Counted from the first letter of the stretch, positions 9,801 through 18,373 are shown. The stretch: 64,000 nt of DNA from CAWKGC01 sp963849005 (GCA_963849005.1 CAWKGC010000019.1:434001-498000), one strand, 5' to 3'. The notes: generated by a model not told the origin, from the letters alone. A program made the numbers and translations.

Positions 9801-10694
9801 CAGCTCACGATTGCCAATACGCAGTCGGGGCTGGAGCGGACCGGCATCACGGCCTGGGACTTCGGCGACCTGCCGGAAAAGATTGCCGTCAAGCGCGGCA
9901 CGCAGACGATCACCGCGTACCCGGCGCTGGTCGATGAAGGCGAGGGCTGCGCGATCCAGCTCTTCGATACGCCGGAGAAGGCGGAGGCCGCGATGCGCGG
10001 CGGCGTGAAGCGCCTGCTGTCGTTCGAACTTCGCGAGCAGTTGAAGCAGCTCGATCGCGGCTTGCCCGGTTTCAACCAGCTGGCGCTCAAGCTTCAGGCG
10101 GTGGTTTCGCCGGACCAGCTGCGCGCCGACATGCTGGCCGCAATCACCGACCGCGCCTTCATCGCCGACGATGCGCTGCCGAGGAAGCCGAAGGAATTCG
10201 AGGAACAGAAGAAGCGCGCCCGCACGCGGCTGCCCGCCGTGGCGGACGGCCTCGTTCGCCATGCGCAGGCGATCGCGGACGCGAACCACGAGCTCATGGC
10301 GAAGATCGCCGCAAGCGGCGCGCTCGGCCGCGTGACGCAGGAGGCGAAAGTGCTGCGCGACAGGCTGCTCGCCAAGGGGTTCCTGTCCAACACGCCGTGG
10401 GCACAGCTCGGCCACCTGCCGCGCTACCTGCGCGGCTACGCGCTCAGGCTCGAGAAGTATCGCCAGAACCCGGAACGCGACGGCAAGCATTCCGGCACCG
10501 TGGCGGGATTGTGGAACCAGTACGAAGCGCGCGCCGAGGCCGACCGCGCCGCCGAGCGGCACGACCCGAAGCTGGAGGAATTCCGCTGGCTGATCGAGGA
10601 GCTGCGCGTGTCCTTGTTCGCGCAGGAACTGAAGACGCCATTCCCCGTTTCGGTGAAGCGGCTGCAGAAGTTTCGCGACGACAATCTTCGCTAG
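6807..10694 (+). CDS. hrpA: ATP-dependent RNA helicase HrpA
   Basis: 1295 residues from the ATG at 6807, the usual size for HrpA. DEAH-box RNA helicase: Walker A GETGSGKTT near residue 80, TQPRRIAARS, DEAH in IIDEAHERSLNIDF near 180, SAT in IVTSATIDTERF, then motif VI QRAGRCGRVADG. The helicase core is followed by the HA2 and OB-fold regions and a long C-terminal extension (DUF3418), which in E. coli HrpA works in rescue of stalled ribosomes on mRNA. The frame is open to a TTG at 6762, and a GTG at 6768 is also possible; I prefer the ATG because the family sequence begins there. Intact over almost 4 kb. Confidence 0.95.
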   Translation: MASDLPRLDELAQVIARRKKEGKPIDRGLVEFEALVTRSKAKVAERRSRLPRPGYPEDLPIAQRRDDIAKLIAVHPVVIVCGETGSGKTTQLPKICLELGRGSAGLIGCTQPRRIAARSLSSRLAEEMPGLSRSFVGHKIRFQDATRPDTVVKVMTDGVLLAEVHSDRELRAYDTLIIDEAHERSLNIDFLLGIVRQLVDKRPELKVIVTSATIDTERFSAFFGGAPVIEVSGRTYPVEMRYRPEFLAHEEEDDEPPDLYDAVVRAVDELANDKAKGDVLVFLPGEREIREAAEALRKHHPKGAEILPLFARLSSEEQDRVFHPSGKQRVVLATNVAETSLTVPGIRYVVDTGLARVKRYSTRSKIDVLRIEPVSQAAARQRAGRCGRVADGICIRLYAEEDFNGRPEFTTPEIQRTSLASVILRMIALELGEVAEFPFIEPPSARAIDDGYRQLFELGAIDETRKLTKIGEALAKLPVDPRIGRLLYAAKEFHCLREMVVLAAALSIQDPRDRPADKREAAARAHEPFADASSDFQALLNLWDFFDESVAPSVGAKQAPVAEVTPHKKKSRRQLHELCREYFLSYFRMREWRELVGQLREMAIELGVRDNATPATYEQIHRAMLTGLLGNIGSKALEGDHYNGARGLEFAMWPGSGLKKARPKWIMAGELIETSRIFARNAARIESDWVEKAAEHLVTRTHLEPHWEKSRGEAMAYENVSLYGLTLVARRRVSFARFDPVKAREIMIRGALVEGELERPLPFFAHNRKLVKEIEELEHKARRQDVLIDDETIYRFYDERIPKEAFNAAALESWYRDTVKREPKLLLMEREWLMRHGAESVTEDLFPPLLKSGTSEFALSYRFEPGHPLDGVTLTVPLANLNQLPDAAVDWLVPGLIREKVAAVMKSLPKRVRTLVVPVPEHVTTFLLKEPAGERPVREAVLAYVSKLAGERLASDVWSKDDLPPHLEMNIRVIDDAKRELAMGRSLPELRKSLGQAAQLTIANTQSGLERTGITAWDFGDLPEKIAVKRGTQTITAYPALVDEGEGCAIQLFDTPEKAEAAMRGGVKRLLSFELREQLKQLDRGLPGFNQLALKLQAVVSPDQLRADMLAAITDRAFIADDALPRKPKEFEEQKKRARTRLPAVADGLVRHAQAIADANHELMAKIAASGALGRVTQEAKVLRDRLLAKGFLSNTPWAQLGHLPRYLRGYALRLEKYRQNPERDGKHSGTVAGLWNQYEARAEADRAAERHDPKLEEFRWLIEELRVSLFAQELKTPFPVSVKRLQKFRDDNLR

Positions 10695-10792
10695 CGGCGC
10701 GCCCGGCCTTGACCTCGATCAAGCACACGGGCGCGATCCGGTCACATCATCACCTTGAGCGGCTGGCGGCGTCCTCCTTGGGGAGCATCACC

Positions 10793-11851
10793 TTGAGAGC
10801 GGCAATCGGAATGGCATTCGTGGGCATGATGTTGGCGGGCTGCGCGAGCGTGGGCCCGCCCACCATCGTGCGCGACCGCTTCGACTATGTCAGCAGCATC
10901 TCGGATTCCTGGAAGCGGCAGATGCTGCTCAACCTGATGAAAGTCCGCTACGCCGATGTGCCGGTGTTCATGGACGTCTCGTCGGTGATCAGCGCGTACT
11001 CCCTGGAGACCGATGTGAGCGTTGCCGGCCAGTATGCCCCGCCCGGACGAGGCGACACCTTCGGCGGAGTCGGCGCCACCGGCCGCTACGCGGACAAGCC
11101 GACCATTTCCTACCAGCCGCTCGTGGGAGACAAGTTCGCCAAGAGCATGATGGCGCCCATCCCGGTCGCCGGGGTTCTCTACCTTATCCAGAGCGGCTAT
11201 CCGGCCGACTTCGTGATGCGCGTCTGCGTGAGCTCGATCAACGGCCTCGAAAACGCCTATGGCGGTCCCGGCAATCCGCGCGCAGGCGACCCGAAGTTTC
11301 GCGAGCTCATGGATTCGCTTCGCGAGTCGCAGTCCACGGGTGACACGGGCTTCCGGGTCAAGCCGGTCAACGACAAGCAGGCCATCGTGATGTTCATGCA
11401 CCCGCCGAACGAGCGGCCGTCCGCGTCCAGCCGCAGGATGCGCGAGTTGCTCGGCCTTGATGCCAAGGCGCGCGAGTTCAACGTGGTGTACGGGACCTTT
11501 CCCGGGAACGATACCGAGATCGCCATGATGACGCGCTCGATCCTGCAGGTCATGGTCGATTTCGCGTCCCATGTCGAGGTGCCGCAGGCCGATGTCGCCG
11601 AGGGGCGCGTGTACAGCCCGCGACGCACCGCCGAGCAGGAGGACCTGTTTCCGCCATTGCTCGTCGTCCGCCACGGTATCGCCGCGCCCGATGACGCGTA
11701 TGTGGCGATACGCTATCGCAACCAGTGGTTCTGGATCGACGACCGCGACCAGAAATCGAAGATCGCGATGACTTTCCTGATGCTCGCGTTCTCGCTGACC
11801 GAGGGCGCGCCTGCCCAGGCGGCGCCGGTGGTGACGATCCCGGCGCGCTGA
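10793..11851 (+). CDS. hypothetical outer-envelope lipoprotein
   Basis: 352 residues. The TTG start is set by GGGGAG 7 nt upstream and by a lipoprotein signal (RAAIGMAFVGMMLAGCAS) with a lipobox LAGC. The mature part has VRDRFDYVSSISDSWKRQMLLNLMKVRYADVPVF and, near the end, VAIRYRNQWFWIDDRDQKSK, a pattern seen in uncharacterised proteobacterial lipoproteins. No catalytic motif is evident. It stands alone, 98 nt after hrpA. Function unknown; envelope anchoring is the only safe inference. Confidence 0.7.
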   Translation: MRAAIGMAFVGMMLAGCASVGPPTIVRDRFDYVSSISDSWKRQMLLNLMKVRYADVPVFMDVSSVISAYSLETDVSVAGQYAPPGRGDTFGGVGATGRYADKPTISYQPLVGDKFAKSMMAPIPVAGVLYLIQSGYPADFVMRVCVSSINGLENAYGGPGNPRAGDPKFRELMDSLRESQSTGDTGFRVKPVNDKQAIVMFMHPPNERPSASSRRMRELLGLDAKAREFNVVYGTFPGNDTEIAMMTRSILQVMVDFASHVEVPQADVAEGRVYSPRRTAEQEDLFPPLLVVRHGIAAPDDAYVAIRYRNQWFWIDDRDQKSKIAMTFLMLAFSLTEGAPAQAAPVVTIPAR

Positions 11852-11900
11852 AACCCGCCGTCTGGCATTTCAAGGTCCCGCGACTGACCCAACCGCGGCC

Positions 11901-12497
11901 TCATTTCTTCGCGTCGTGCGCCTTGGTCCATTCCGCGGCCCGGCGGCGTCCTTCGGCAACTTCCTCGGGTGCCAGCTTGCCCTCCGCCGACTCGACCGAC
12001 ACGCGGATGCTCTCGGCGAACCTGCCGCCGTGGCTCATCGCAATGGTCCACCACATCGCCGCCTCGACGCGGTCCCGTTCCACGCCCTGGCCCTTGTAGT
12101 ACATGACGCTGGTGGTGAATTGCGCAGCGGGCTCGCCCATTTCGGCGGCCTTCCGATACCACGCCGATGCGCGCTTCTCATCGGGCTCCACGCCCATGCC
12201 GAATTCGTACATCTTCGCCAGGTTGGACGCCGATTCGATGTCCCCGGCCGCCACGGCACTCTCGAACAGGGCGACGGCGCGCTTGTTGTCCTGCGCGACA
12301 CCTTCCCCGTGGTAGTACATGAATCCAAGGCGCCGCTGCGCCTCGGCATTTCCCTTCGCGGCCGCCTTCTGGAAGGCGCCGGCGGCCTTTGCGTAGTCGC
12401 TGCGATCGTGCGCCCTGATGCCGTCCTCGAGGTCGCCCGCAAGGCAGGGCAGGACGATGAATGCCAGTGAAGCGCCGATGACCGATACGATTCTCAT
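11901..12497 (-). CDS. secreted Sel1-like repeat (TPR) protein
   Basis: 198 residues with an N-terminal signal peptide (about residues 1-20). At least three Sel1-type repeats follow, seen as A-x-F-x-KAA-x-KGNAEAQRRLGFMYYHGEGV, the next as ASNLAKMYEFGMGV and the third as AAQFTTSVMYYKGQGV. Such helical repeats bind partner proteins; a periplasmic adaptor or inhibitor role is usual but not shown here. It is co-oriented with the alpha/beta hydrolase 51 nt upstream and probably shares its transcript. Confidence 0.82.
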   Translation of the reverse strand: MRIVSVIGASLAFIVLPCLAGDLEDGIRAHDRSDYAKAAGAFQKAAAKGNAEAQRRLGFMYYHGEGVAQDNKRAVALFESAVAAGDIESASNLAKMYEFGMGVEPDEKRASAWYRKAAEMGEPAAQFTTSVMYYKGQGVERDRVEAAMWWTIAMSHGGRFAESIRVSVESAEGKLAPEEVAEGRRRAAEWTKAHDAKK

Positions 12498-12548
12498 ATC
12501 GCTCCTGTCCGTCCGGCCGCTTCCGGGCCGGACCTGCCCGCCGATCGT

Positions 12549-13595
12549 CTATTGGTTGGGCACCAGTCTTTCGTCGAGGAACTGCTGGACCGCCTGGAAC
12601 AGCTGCATGCGGTTCTTCTCCATGATGACCGTGTGCGTGCCTTCGCCTATCTGCACGTAGCGCTTGTAGGGCGCATTGGCCAGTTTTTCGAAGTAGGCGT
12701 ACAGCATGTAGTTGGGCAGGTCGGCATCCCACTCGGCGTGCGCGAGGAAGGTGGGCACGCGTATCGCTGCCGGGTCGTACATCGGCTTGCCCGCGCCCCA
12801 GTAATCGCGGCCGTCCTGCACCACGCCGTTGGGCGCGCGCAGCACGGGCGGCGTCTGCTTCGCGCCAACGGGGTCCGAAGCGAAGGTGGCGTCGGCCCAG
12901 GCCTCGAACCAGCCCGGCGGGATCAGGCCCGCCTTCTTGTCCTCGGGCACGCCCGTGAGCCAGCGTCCTTTCGCGGCGTCGCGCGAGACGCTGCGGTACG
13001 CGCCCAGCTTGCCGCCCGAGTCGGTGAGGGCCGGCTTGTCGCGGATCCATTGCGGCGCGTAGAGCACCAGCTTGTTCACCTTGTCGTTGTTCTGCGTGGT
13101 GTACATGCCCATGATGGTCGTGCCCCAGGACCAGCCCAGCAGGTTGATCTTCGCCACGCCGCGGCGCTTGAGGATGAAGTCCACCGCCGCACCGACGTCC
13201 TTGACCGCGACTTCGGTGCGCACGATCGGCTCGTTGTCGGAAGCCGGCTTGTCCATCTCCGGCGGGCGCGTGGACTTGCCGTAGCCACGAAGGTCCACGA
13301 GGTACACGTCGTATCCGCGTTCGGCGATGTAGTCCATCCAGGACAGCCCGTTCAGCTTCAGGTCGAATGCCGTCTCGGAAGGATAGGTCGCCCCGTGCAC
13401 GTAGAGCAGGATCTTGTCGCCCGTGAACGCGTCCGCGCCCTGCGGATGCTTGTTGCGCACGTAGAGGCTGATGCCCGGGTCCACGGAGGGCACCATGAAT
13501 TCTTCCATGACGAGCGGCCGGCCATCGGCCGCGCCGGCGTCGATGGCAAGGAGCAGCAGCAAGGCTGCCGGGAACATGCGCAATATCGTTTTCAT
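12549..13595 (-). CDS. secreted alpha/beta hydrolase
   Basis: 348 residues. The start at 13595 has GGAGG 5 nt upstream and gives a clean signal peptide (KTILRMFPAALLLLLAIDAG). Alpha/beta-hydrolase fold: oxyanion region LLYVHGATYPSE, nucleophile elbow GWSWGT (Ser in the middle), late acid near WDADLPNYML and His in GEGTHTVIME. It should hydrolyse an ester, lactone or similar bond in the periplasm; the substrate is unknown. An in-frame ATG 15 nt earlier is less likely because the Shine-Dalgarno would then lie inside the gene. It follows pssA by 16 nt. Confidence 0.85.
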   Translation of the reverse strand: MKTILRMFPAALLLLLAIDAGAADGRPLVMEEFMVPSVDPGISLYVRNKHPQGADAFTGDKILLYVHGATYPSETAFDLKLNGLSWMDYIAERGYDVYLVDLRGYGKSTRPPEMDKPASDNEPIVRTEVAVKDVGAAVDFILKRRGVAKINLLGWSWGTTIMGMYTTQNNDKVNKLVLYAPQWIRDKPALTDSGGKLGAYRSVSRDAAKGRWLTGVPEDKKAGLIPPGWFEAWADATFASDPVGAKQTPPVLRAPNGVVQDGRDYWGAGKPMYDPAAIRVPTFLAHAEWDADLPNYMLYAYFEKLANAPYKRYVQIGEGTHTVIMEKNRMQLFQAVQQFLDERLVPNQ

Positions 13596-13611
13596 CTTGT
13601 CCTCCTCCATT

Positions 13612-14238
13612 TCAGAACTTGGGGATGCGGATGCGGCTGATCATGAGCGAGCCGGAGAGTGCAAACAACAGGACCAGGGGATGGAGCGTGAAGCCGGCCA
13701 GCTTCATTTCGCCGAACCACAAGTGCTCGCGCACCGCGCCCGACCACGCCGCCACCGCCAAAAGCGCAACCAGCAGGATTGATGTGGGAATCGGCGTTCC
13801 CTCGAAGTACTTCACCTTTCCCGTTCCGCCGGACAGTTCCTCGGCGGTGACGTTGTACCGGGCAAGGCGCGAGACGCCGCACGCGACGAAGTAGGCCAGC
13901 ACGATGCGGTCGTAGAACCCTTGCATGCCGATACCGTAGCCGATGATCGCCGGGGCCACGCCGAAGGAAATGACGTCGGCCAGCGAGTCGAGCTCCCGGC
14001 CCAGCGGCGACGAATTCTGGCGCCACCTCGCGATGCGGCCGTCGAGGACGTCGAACACCAGCGCGGCGAGCACCAGCCCGCAGGCAAAGTAGATGTGGAT
14101 GACGTCGCCTGTCTCGATGTAGGTCAGCGTGGAGAACAACGCCCCGGTGCCGCAAACGGCGTTCGCGAGCGTGAACCAGTCCGCGAGGTGGAACTCTCGG
14201 ATCATCGAGAAGGGCTTGCGCGGGCTGCTTTCGGTCAT
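13612..14238 (-). CDS. pssA: CDP-diacylglycerol--serine O-phosphatidyltransferase
   Basis: 208 residues, polytopic. Makes phosphatidylserine from CDP-diacylglycerol and serine in the inner membrane, the first step to phosphatidylethanolamine. The CDP-alcohol motif is complete at residues 66-88 (D66, G67, A70, R71, G80, D84, D88), and the N-terminal FTLANAVCGTGALF and the EGTPIPTSI segment match bacterial type-II PssA. It heads a leftward group with the alpha/beta hydrolase. No Psd gene is in view. Confidence 0.88.
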   Translation of the reverse strand: MTESSPRKPFSMIREFHLADWFTLANAVCGTGALFSTLTYIETGDVIHIYFACGLVLAALVFDVLDGRIARWRQNSSPLGRELDSLADVISFGVAPAIIGYGIGMQGFYDRIVLAYFVACGVSRLARYNVTAEELSGGTGKVKYFEGTPIPTSILLVALLAVAAWSGAVREHLWFGEMKLAGFTLHPLVLLFALSGSLMISRIRIPKF

Positions 14239-14275
14239 CGGATGAAGGCCTGGTTACGCGTGAGTCCCCATCGTA

Positions 14276-15268
14276 CTACTGCCGGCCCGCGGTGGAGGCG
14301 CGTCCGGAGCGGCGCCCGTACCAGTCCGGGCGCTCGGCGAGGCGCGCGATGACGCCCTGCTCGCGCCGGGCCTCCAGCTCGCGGAAGACCCCGGTTACGA
14401 ATTCGATGAACAGGCGCACGCGCGGGGAGCGCCGCTGGTTCGGCCGGTACAGCAGGTTCACCGGCGGCGCGTCCTTCATTTCCCAGTCGGGGAGCACCGG
14501 TACGAGGCGCCCGCTGGCAAAGTGCGGCCGGCTGGAGAGATCGGAAATCCGCGCGACCCCTTCGCCGGCGAGCACCGCGTCGAGAATGACGTCGCGGTGG
14601 TTGCTCGTCAGCCAGCCGCCGACCGCGACCGATTCCTCTTCGCCACCGCGCACGTACTTCCAGAGGTCGACGACGGTGCCTTCCGGGTTGCGGTACGTCA
14701 GGCAGGCATGCCGCTCGAGGTCCCTGGGATGTTGCGGTACGCCGTGCGCCGCCCAGTATGCGGGCGCGGCGCAGGTCACCTGCCGTGTCTGCGCGATGCG
14801 GCGCAAGACCAGGTCCGGGTTCGCGGGCCAGCCCATCAGGATGAACAGGTCGACCGCGCTCGCGTCGACATCGGCGACCCGGTTCACGACACGGATATCG
14901 ATCTGGATCTCGGGGTAGCGCGCGCGAAAGTGCGGCAACGCCGGAAGGATGCAATGCTGCGCAAGCTGCGCCATGGCGCCGACCACGAGCACGCCGCGCG
15001 GGCGGGCGACTGCCCCGGTCACCGCTTCCTCGGCGGCGGCGAGCTGCTCGAGCAGCGGCCGGCACGCGTCGAGGTAGCTCTCGCCATCGGCAGTCAGCGT
15101 CAGCCCTTGCGGCGTGCGCTCGAACAGGCGCGCGCCGAGTTTTCGCTCGAACGCGGCGATGAGCTTGGCGATGGCCGGGATGCTGACTTCGAGGCGGCGC
15201 GCGGCACCGGTGAAGCTGCCTTCCTCCGCCGCGGCAACGAAATACTGCAAGGCGCGAAGCTTGTCCAT
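14276..15268 (-). CDS. LysR-family transcriptional regulator
   Basis: 330 residues. Winged helix-turn-helix at residues 1-60 (DKLRALQYFVAAAEEGSFTG and VSIPAIAKLIAAFERKLGARL), then the co-inducer-binding domain to about 295. The last 35 residues are arginine-rich. It is divergent from a TctC-type receptor gene with 129 bp between starts, holding a dyad at 15302-15320 close to the LysR gene. By family habit it should control that gene and itself in response to a small molecule, perhaps the carboxylate bound by the receptor. Confidence 0.88.
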   Translation of the reverse strand: MDKLRALQYFVAAAEEGSFTGAARRLEVSIPAIAKLIAAFERKLGARLFERTPQGLTLTADGESYLDACRPLLEQLAAAEEAVTGAVARPRGVLVVGAMAQLAQHCILPALPHFRARYPEIQIDIRVVNRVADVDASAVDLFILMGWPANPDLVLRRIAQTRQVTCAAPAYWAAHGVPQHPRDLERHACLTYRNPEGTVVDLWKYVRGGEEESVAVGGWLTSNHRDVILDAVLAGEGVARISDLSSRPHFASGRLVPVLPDWEMKDAPPVNLLYRPNQRRSPRVRLFIEFVTGVFRELEARREQGVIARLAERPDWYGRRSGRASTAGRQ

Positions 15269-15301
15269 GCCAGGTCTCCCAGGGAGTTTCCGGCAATTAT
15301 G

Positions 15302-15320
15302 CTTAAACCAACGGTTAAAG
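15302..15320. promoter_or_regulatory. candidate LysR-regulator binding site
   Basis: Imperfect dyad CTTAAACCAACGGTTAAAG, with arms TTAAACC and GGTTAAA, in the divergent lysR/tctC region 34 bp from the LysR start. LysR proteins bind interrupted dyads containing T-N11-A, which this satisfies. Confidence 0.45.
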
Positions 15321-15397
15321 CGAAGCTGGCGTTCCGGGATATTCCCCCGCCCCCTCGATCGGCCTACATTGCAGTCTTCCGATTTGCGGAGGTGAGC

Positions 15398-16357
15398 GTG
15401 AAGATCCCTTTCTCCATGATGTCGCTGGCGCTCTGCCTGGCACTCGCTTGCGCCCCTGCTGCCGCGCAGTATCCGGCCAAGCCGATCCGCCTGGTCGTGC
15501 CGTACGTGGCCGGGGGTGCCTCCGACACGGCGGCCCGGACACTCGGCCAGGCGCTGTCGAAATCGCTTGGCCAGCCGGTGCTGGTCGAGAACCGGCCGGG
15601 CGCCAACGGCGCGATCGCGGCGCAGGCCGTGCTGGCCTCGCCTCCCGACGGCTACACCCTGCTCTGGGGCGTCGCCTCCATGGTGGCCCTGCCGCACCTG
15701 CAGAAAAATGCACCCTTCGAATCGCTCGCGGAGTTCACGCCGGTCGCGATCGTCGGCCGGTTCGCATACTCGCTGTTCGTCTACCCCGGCATTCCGGCGA
15801 AATCGGTCGCGGAATTGACCGCGTACGCCCGCGCGAATCCCGGAAAGCTCAGCTACGCCTCGAGCGGCTGGGGCGAATACATGACCGCGGCGCAGTTCCT
15901 GAAGGCATCCGGAATCGCCATGGAGCGGGTGCCGTACAAGGGCGGCGCGCAGGCCCTTTCGGATCTGCTCGCCGGACGCGTGCAGGTCACGCTCGGCCCG
16001 ACATCCAACGGGATCCAGTATGCGAAGACCGGCCAGTTGCGAATGCTTGCGATACTCTCGCCGAGGCGAAGCGCGCTTGCACCCGACGTTCCCACGCTGG
16101 ACGAGGCCGGCGTGCCCGGGGTTTCGGTCCCGACATGGCAGGCGCTCTTCGGGCCGCCGAAGATGTCGCGCGACATCGTCGATCGCCTCGCGCGCGAGAC
16201 CGCACTTGCCCTGAAGGACCCCGAGGTGCGGGCGAAATTCGACCAGCAATCACTGCTGGTCGAGGGATCGACGCCGGCGGTGCTTGCGGCCACGATCAAG
16301 GAGGATCTTCGCGCCTGGTCGCAGTTCATCCGCGACAACGGCATCACGCCGGAGTGA
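15398..16357 (+). CDS. tripartite tricarboxylate receptor (Bug/TctC family) binding protein
   Basis: 319 residues from a GTG preceded by GGAGGTGA. Signal peptide to about residue 25, then the Bug fold: YPAKPIRLVVPYVAGGASDT, VENRPGANGAIAAQAV, SSGWGEYMTAAQFLKASGI, VPYKGGAQALSDLLAGRV, and the C-terminal VPTLDEAGVPGV. It is a periplasmic receptor for a carboxylate or related small anion. No TctA or TctB membrane gene is next to it, which is common for the many orphan Bug receptors of Burkholderiales-type genomes; it may act in sensing or borrow a distant transporter. Confidence 0.9.
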   Translation: MKIPFSMMSLALCLALACAPAAAQYPAKPIRLVVPYVAGGASDTAARTLGQALSKSLGQPVLVENRPGANGAIAAQAVLASPPDGYTLLWGVASMVALPHLQKNAPFESLAEFTPVAIVGRFAYSLFVYPGIPAKSVAELTAYARANPGKLSYASSGWGEYMTAAQFLKASGIAMERVPYKGGAQALSDLLAGRVQVTLGPTSNGIQYAKTGQLRMLAILSPRRSALAPDVPTLDEAGVPGVSVPTWQALFGPPKMSRDIVDRLARETALALKDPEVRAKFDQQSLLVEGSTPAVLAATIKEDLRAWSQFIRDNGITPE

Positions 16358-16383
16358 TCCGTCGCGCAGCGGCAGGCCGTTGC

Positions 16384-16963
16384 TCATTCGCTTGCAAGCA
16401 CGTGCTCGATGCGCTTGTCCGGCACCAGCCAGACCAGGGCGACGAGGACGTAAATGCCCAGCGATATCCAGTGGGACGCGAAGGCGAGCGCGATGGCAAG
16501 AACGTAGAGGACCAGCGACAACTTGCCTTTCCGGTCGCCGCGCACCGCCTTCTTCAGCAGCGACTCCGGCCCCTGCGATGCGATGATCGTCTGCTGCAGC
16601 ACGAAGTACGCAACCCCGGCCATGAGCAGCACGACGCCATAGAGCGCCGCAGGCACCGCGCGCGAAATGGTTCTCGCCCAGCCAGCCGGTGGCGAAGGGA
16701 AACAGGGAGAGCCAGAACAGGAGGTGCAGGTTGGCCCAGAGTATCGGCCCGGTCACCTTTTGGCAGGCGTGCAGCATGTGGTGGTGGTTGTTCCAGTAGA
16801 TGCCCACGTAGACGAAGCTCAGCACGTAGCTGAGGAAGACCGGGACCAGCGGCCCGAGGTCCCCGAGGTTCTCGCCGTGGGGCACCTTCATCTCCAGCAC
16901 CATGATCGTGATGATGATCGCGATCACGCCGTCGCTGAATGCCTCGAGCCGGTTCTTTCCCAT
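16384..16963 (-). CDS. TMEM175-like (DUF1211) potassium-channel-type membrane protein (one frameshift)
   Basis: About 192 residues after joining frames. The start MGKNRLEAFSDGVIAIIITI is the hallmark first helix of bacterial TMEM175 channels, whose FSD motif lines the pore. Further membrane segments follow (VFLSYVLSFVYVGIYWNNHHHML, LLFWLSLFPFATGWLGENHF, and LYGVVLLMAGVAYFVLQQTII). Near 16665 one extra G breaks the frame between GENHFAR and VPAALYGVV; removing it restores the family sequence. The frame is open upstream through a further 79 codons, described separately. No stop separates the two, so the channel could be made alone from this ATG or as a fusion. Confidence 0.8.
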
Positions 16964-17200
16964 TCCCGTCGCGCTTTCGCTCAAAATGATCAGCGGCGGG
17001 ATCGTGATCAGCAGGAGAGCCGTCAGCGACACCATGGTCAGCGACGCCAGCGTGTCCCTTGCAAGCAACGCGAAAAAGGCTAGGAACGCCGTCTGGATGG
17101 TCAGGAAATGGGCAAAGCGCTTCTGCTTCAGGTCCTCGTAGAACTTGAGCAGGTCGTTGTTCGCCTTCCACTCCTCGTGCAGCCGCGTTTCGATTTCCAT
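16964..17200 (-). other. in-frame N-terminal extension fused to the TMEM175-like gene
   Basis: 79 codons from ATG (MEIETRLHEEWKANNDLLKF) that run without a stop into the channel start. The segment has an amphipathic helix (residues 1-30) and two membrane helices (IQTAFLAFFALLARD and LTALLLITIPPLIIL). This is not part of the TMEM175 family; it looks like the first half of a different small membrane protein whose rest is missing. A deletion joining two genes is the simplest explanation. A ribosome binding site for the upstream ATG (GGAGGGCAAT) is good, so a fused product is plausible. Confidence 0.6.
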
Positions 17201-17230
17201 GGTTCATTGCCCTCCTGGCGGGACATTTCT

Positions 17231-17611
17231 TCAAGTGTGGATGAGGCGACCGCCCGCGAACGACCAGTTCTCCCATGATGTCTCCTTGAAGCAGACCATC
17301 ACGTTCTCGACATCGAATCCCGCCGTGGCGAGGCTGCCCATGAGTTCATCGAGAAGCTTCTTCTTCACCTTGACGCTGCGGCCGACCGACCACAGGATCT
17401 CGATGAGGACGAAGTCGTCGTTTCGCTTCGTCTTCAGGTCGGGGTAGGTGGGGTCGAAACGGAAATCATCGGCGTCCAGCTCGATGACGCGCTGGAACTT
17501 GTCCGTCGCCGGCACGCCGGAGGAAATGAGCGCTGCGTGCACGGCGTCGAGCACCGCGGTCTTGAACGCGCTTGGCTTCGGCTTGCGGACGGTGATCGTG
17601 ACGAGGGGCAT
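17231..17611 (-). CDS. tautomerase family protein
   Basis: 126 residues. The 4-oxalocrotonate tautomerase superfamily uses an N-terminal proline freed by removal of Met; here the protein begins Met-Pro-Leu-Val. The length and the pattern RFDPTYPDLKTKRNDDFVLIEI fit the longer, two-beta-alpha-beta tautomerase group rather than the 62-residue type. It should catalyse keto-enol tautomerisation or a related dehalogenase-like reaction in the cytoplasm; the substrate is open. It lies between the TMEM175-like gene and a dienelactone hydrolase, all leftward. Confidence 0.82.
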   Translation of the reverse strand: MPLVTITVRKPKPSAFKTAVLDAVHAALISSGVPATDKFQRVIELDADDFRFDPTYPDLKTKRNDDFVLIEILWSVGRSVKVKKKLLDELMGSLATAGFDVENVMVCFKETSWENWSFAGGRLIHT

Positions 17612-17653
17612 GGGGTTCGGTTACCTCTGGTTGTTGGCGCAGCGGCGGATGCG

Positions 17654-18373
17654 CTATCGGACTTCAGGCGGGTTTCGTCCATGTCGCAGGCCCGCCACGA
17701 TGGCGAGCGCGCGTTCCATGGAAAAATCATACATGGTCTGGTCGAAGGCCTTGGCATTGCCGCGCATCATGTAACCGTGCTGCCCGCCCGGGAAGACGTG
17801 CACCTCCACACTTGCCATTCGTGAGGGCACCGCGCCATAGGCTTCCAGGACATCGGCGGGCGCCGCGTCGTCCTTGTCGCCCCACATCAGGCACACCGGC
17901 TGCGTGACGCCTTCGAGTTCGCCGATGAAGTCGAGCATCCGCGAGCCATGGCACGAAATGCCCGCGTCGAAGCCCAGCCGCTTCGGCCCGAGGATCGCGT
18001 ACGGGCCGCCGTAGCAAAGCCCCATCACCGCCGCGCGGCCGTTGGAGAGCGGATGCTTGCGCAGCATCGCCAGCACGTCGGCCAGGTCCTGCTCGCCAGT
18101 CCTTATCGTCTCCAGGCGCGGCTGGCCGCGCGGCGATGCGCGCGGGTCGCCGTGCGCGAGCGGGCCGGGCAGCGTTCGCCAGAACAGGTCGGGTGCCGCC
18201 GCGATGCAGCCGCGCGAGGCGAACTCGTCGGCTATCCCGCGGAGATCCTCGTTCACGCCGAATATCGCTGACGCGAGAACGACTGCCGGGACCTTCTCCT
18301 TGGCCTCCGGCGTTGCGACATAGCAATCGAATTCGGGACCTTCGATCGAGCGGATCCTGAAGTTGGTCCGCAT
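17654..18373 (-). CDS. dienelactone hydrolase family protein
   Basis: 239 residues, cytoplasmic alpha/beta hydrolase. The catalytic triad of the family is present: Cys120 in GLCYGG, an aspartate in GDKDD (166-168), and His199 in GGQHGY. Dienelactone hydrolases open the lactone from ring-cleaved catechols, but many relatives act on other esters. The neighbouring tautomerase is the sort of enzyme found with it in aromatic meta- or ortho-cleavage routes, though no dioxygenase is adjacent. Intact. Confidence 0.85.
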   Translation of the reverse strand: MRTNFRIRSIEGPEFDCYVATPEAKEKVPAVVLASAIFGVNEDLRGIADEFASRGCIAAAPDLFWRTLPGPLAHGDPRASPRGQPRLETIRTGEQDLADVLAMLRKHPLSNGRAAVMGLCYGGPYAILGPKRLGFDAGISCHGSRMLDFIGELEGVTQPVCLMWGDKDDAAPADVLEAYGAVPSRMASVEVHVFPGGQHGYMMRGNAKAFDQTMYDFSMERALAIVAGLRHGRNPPEVR

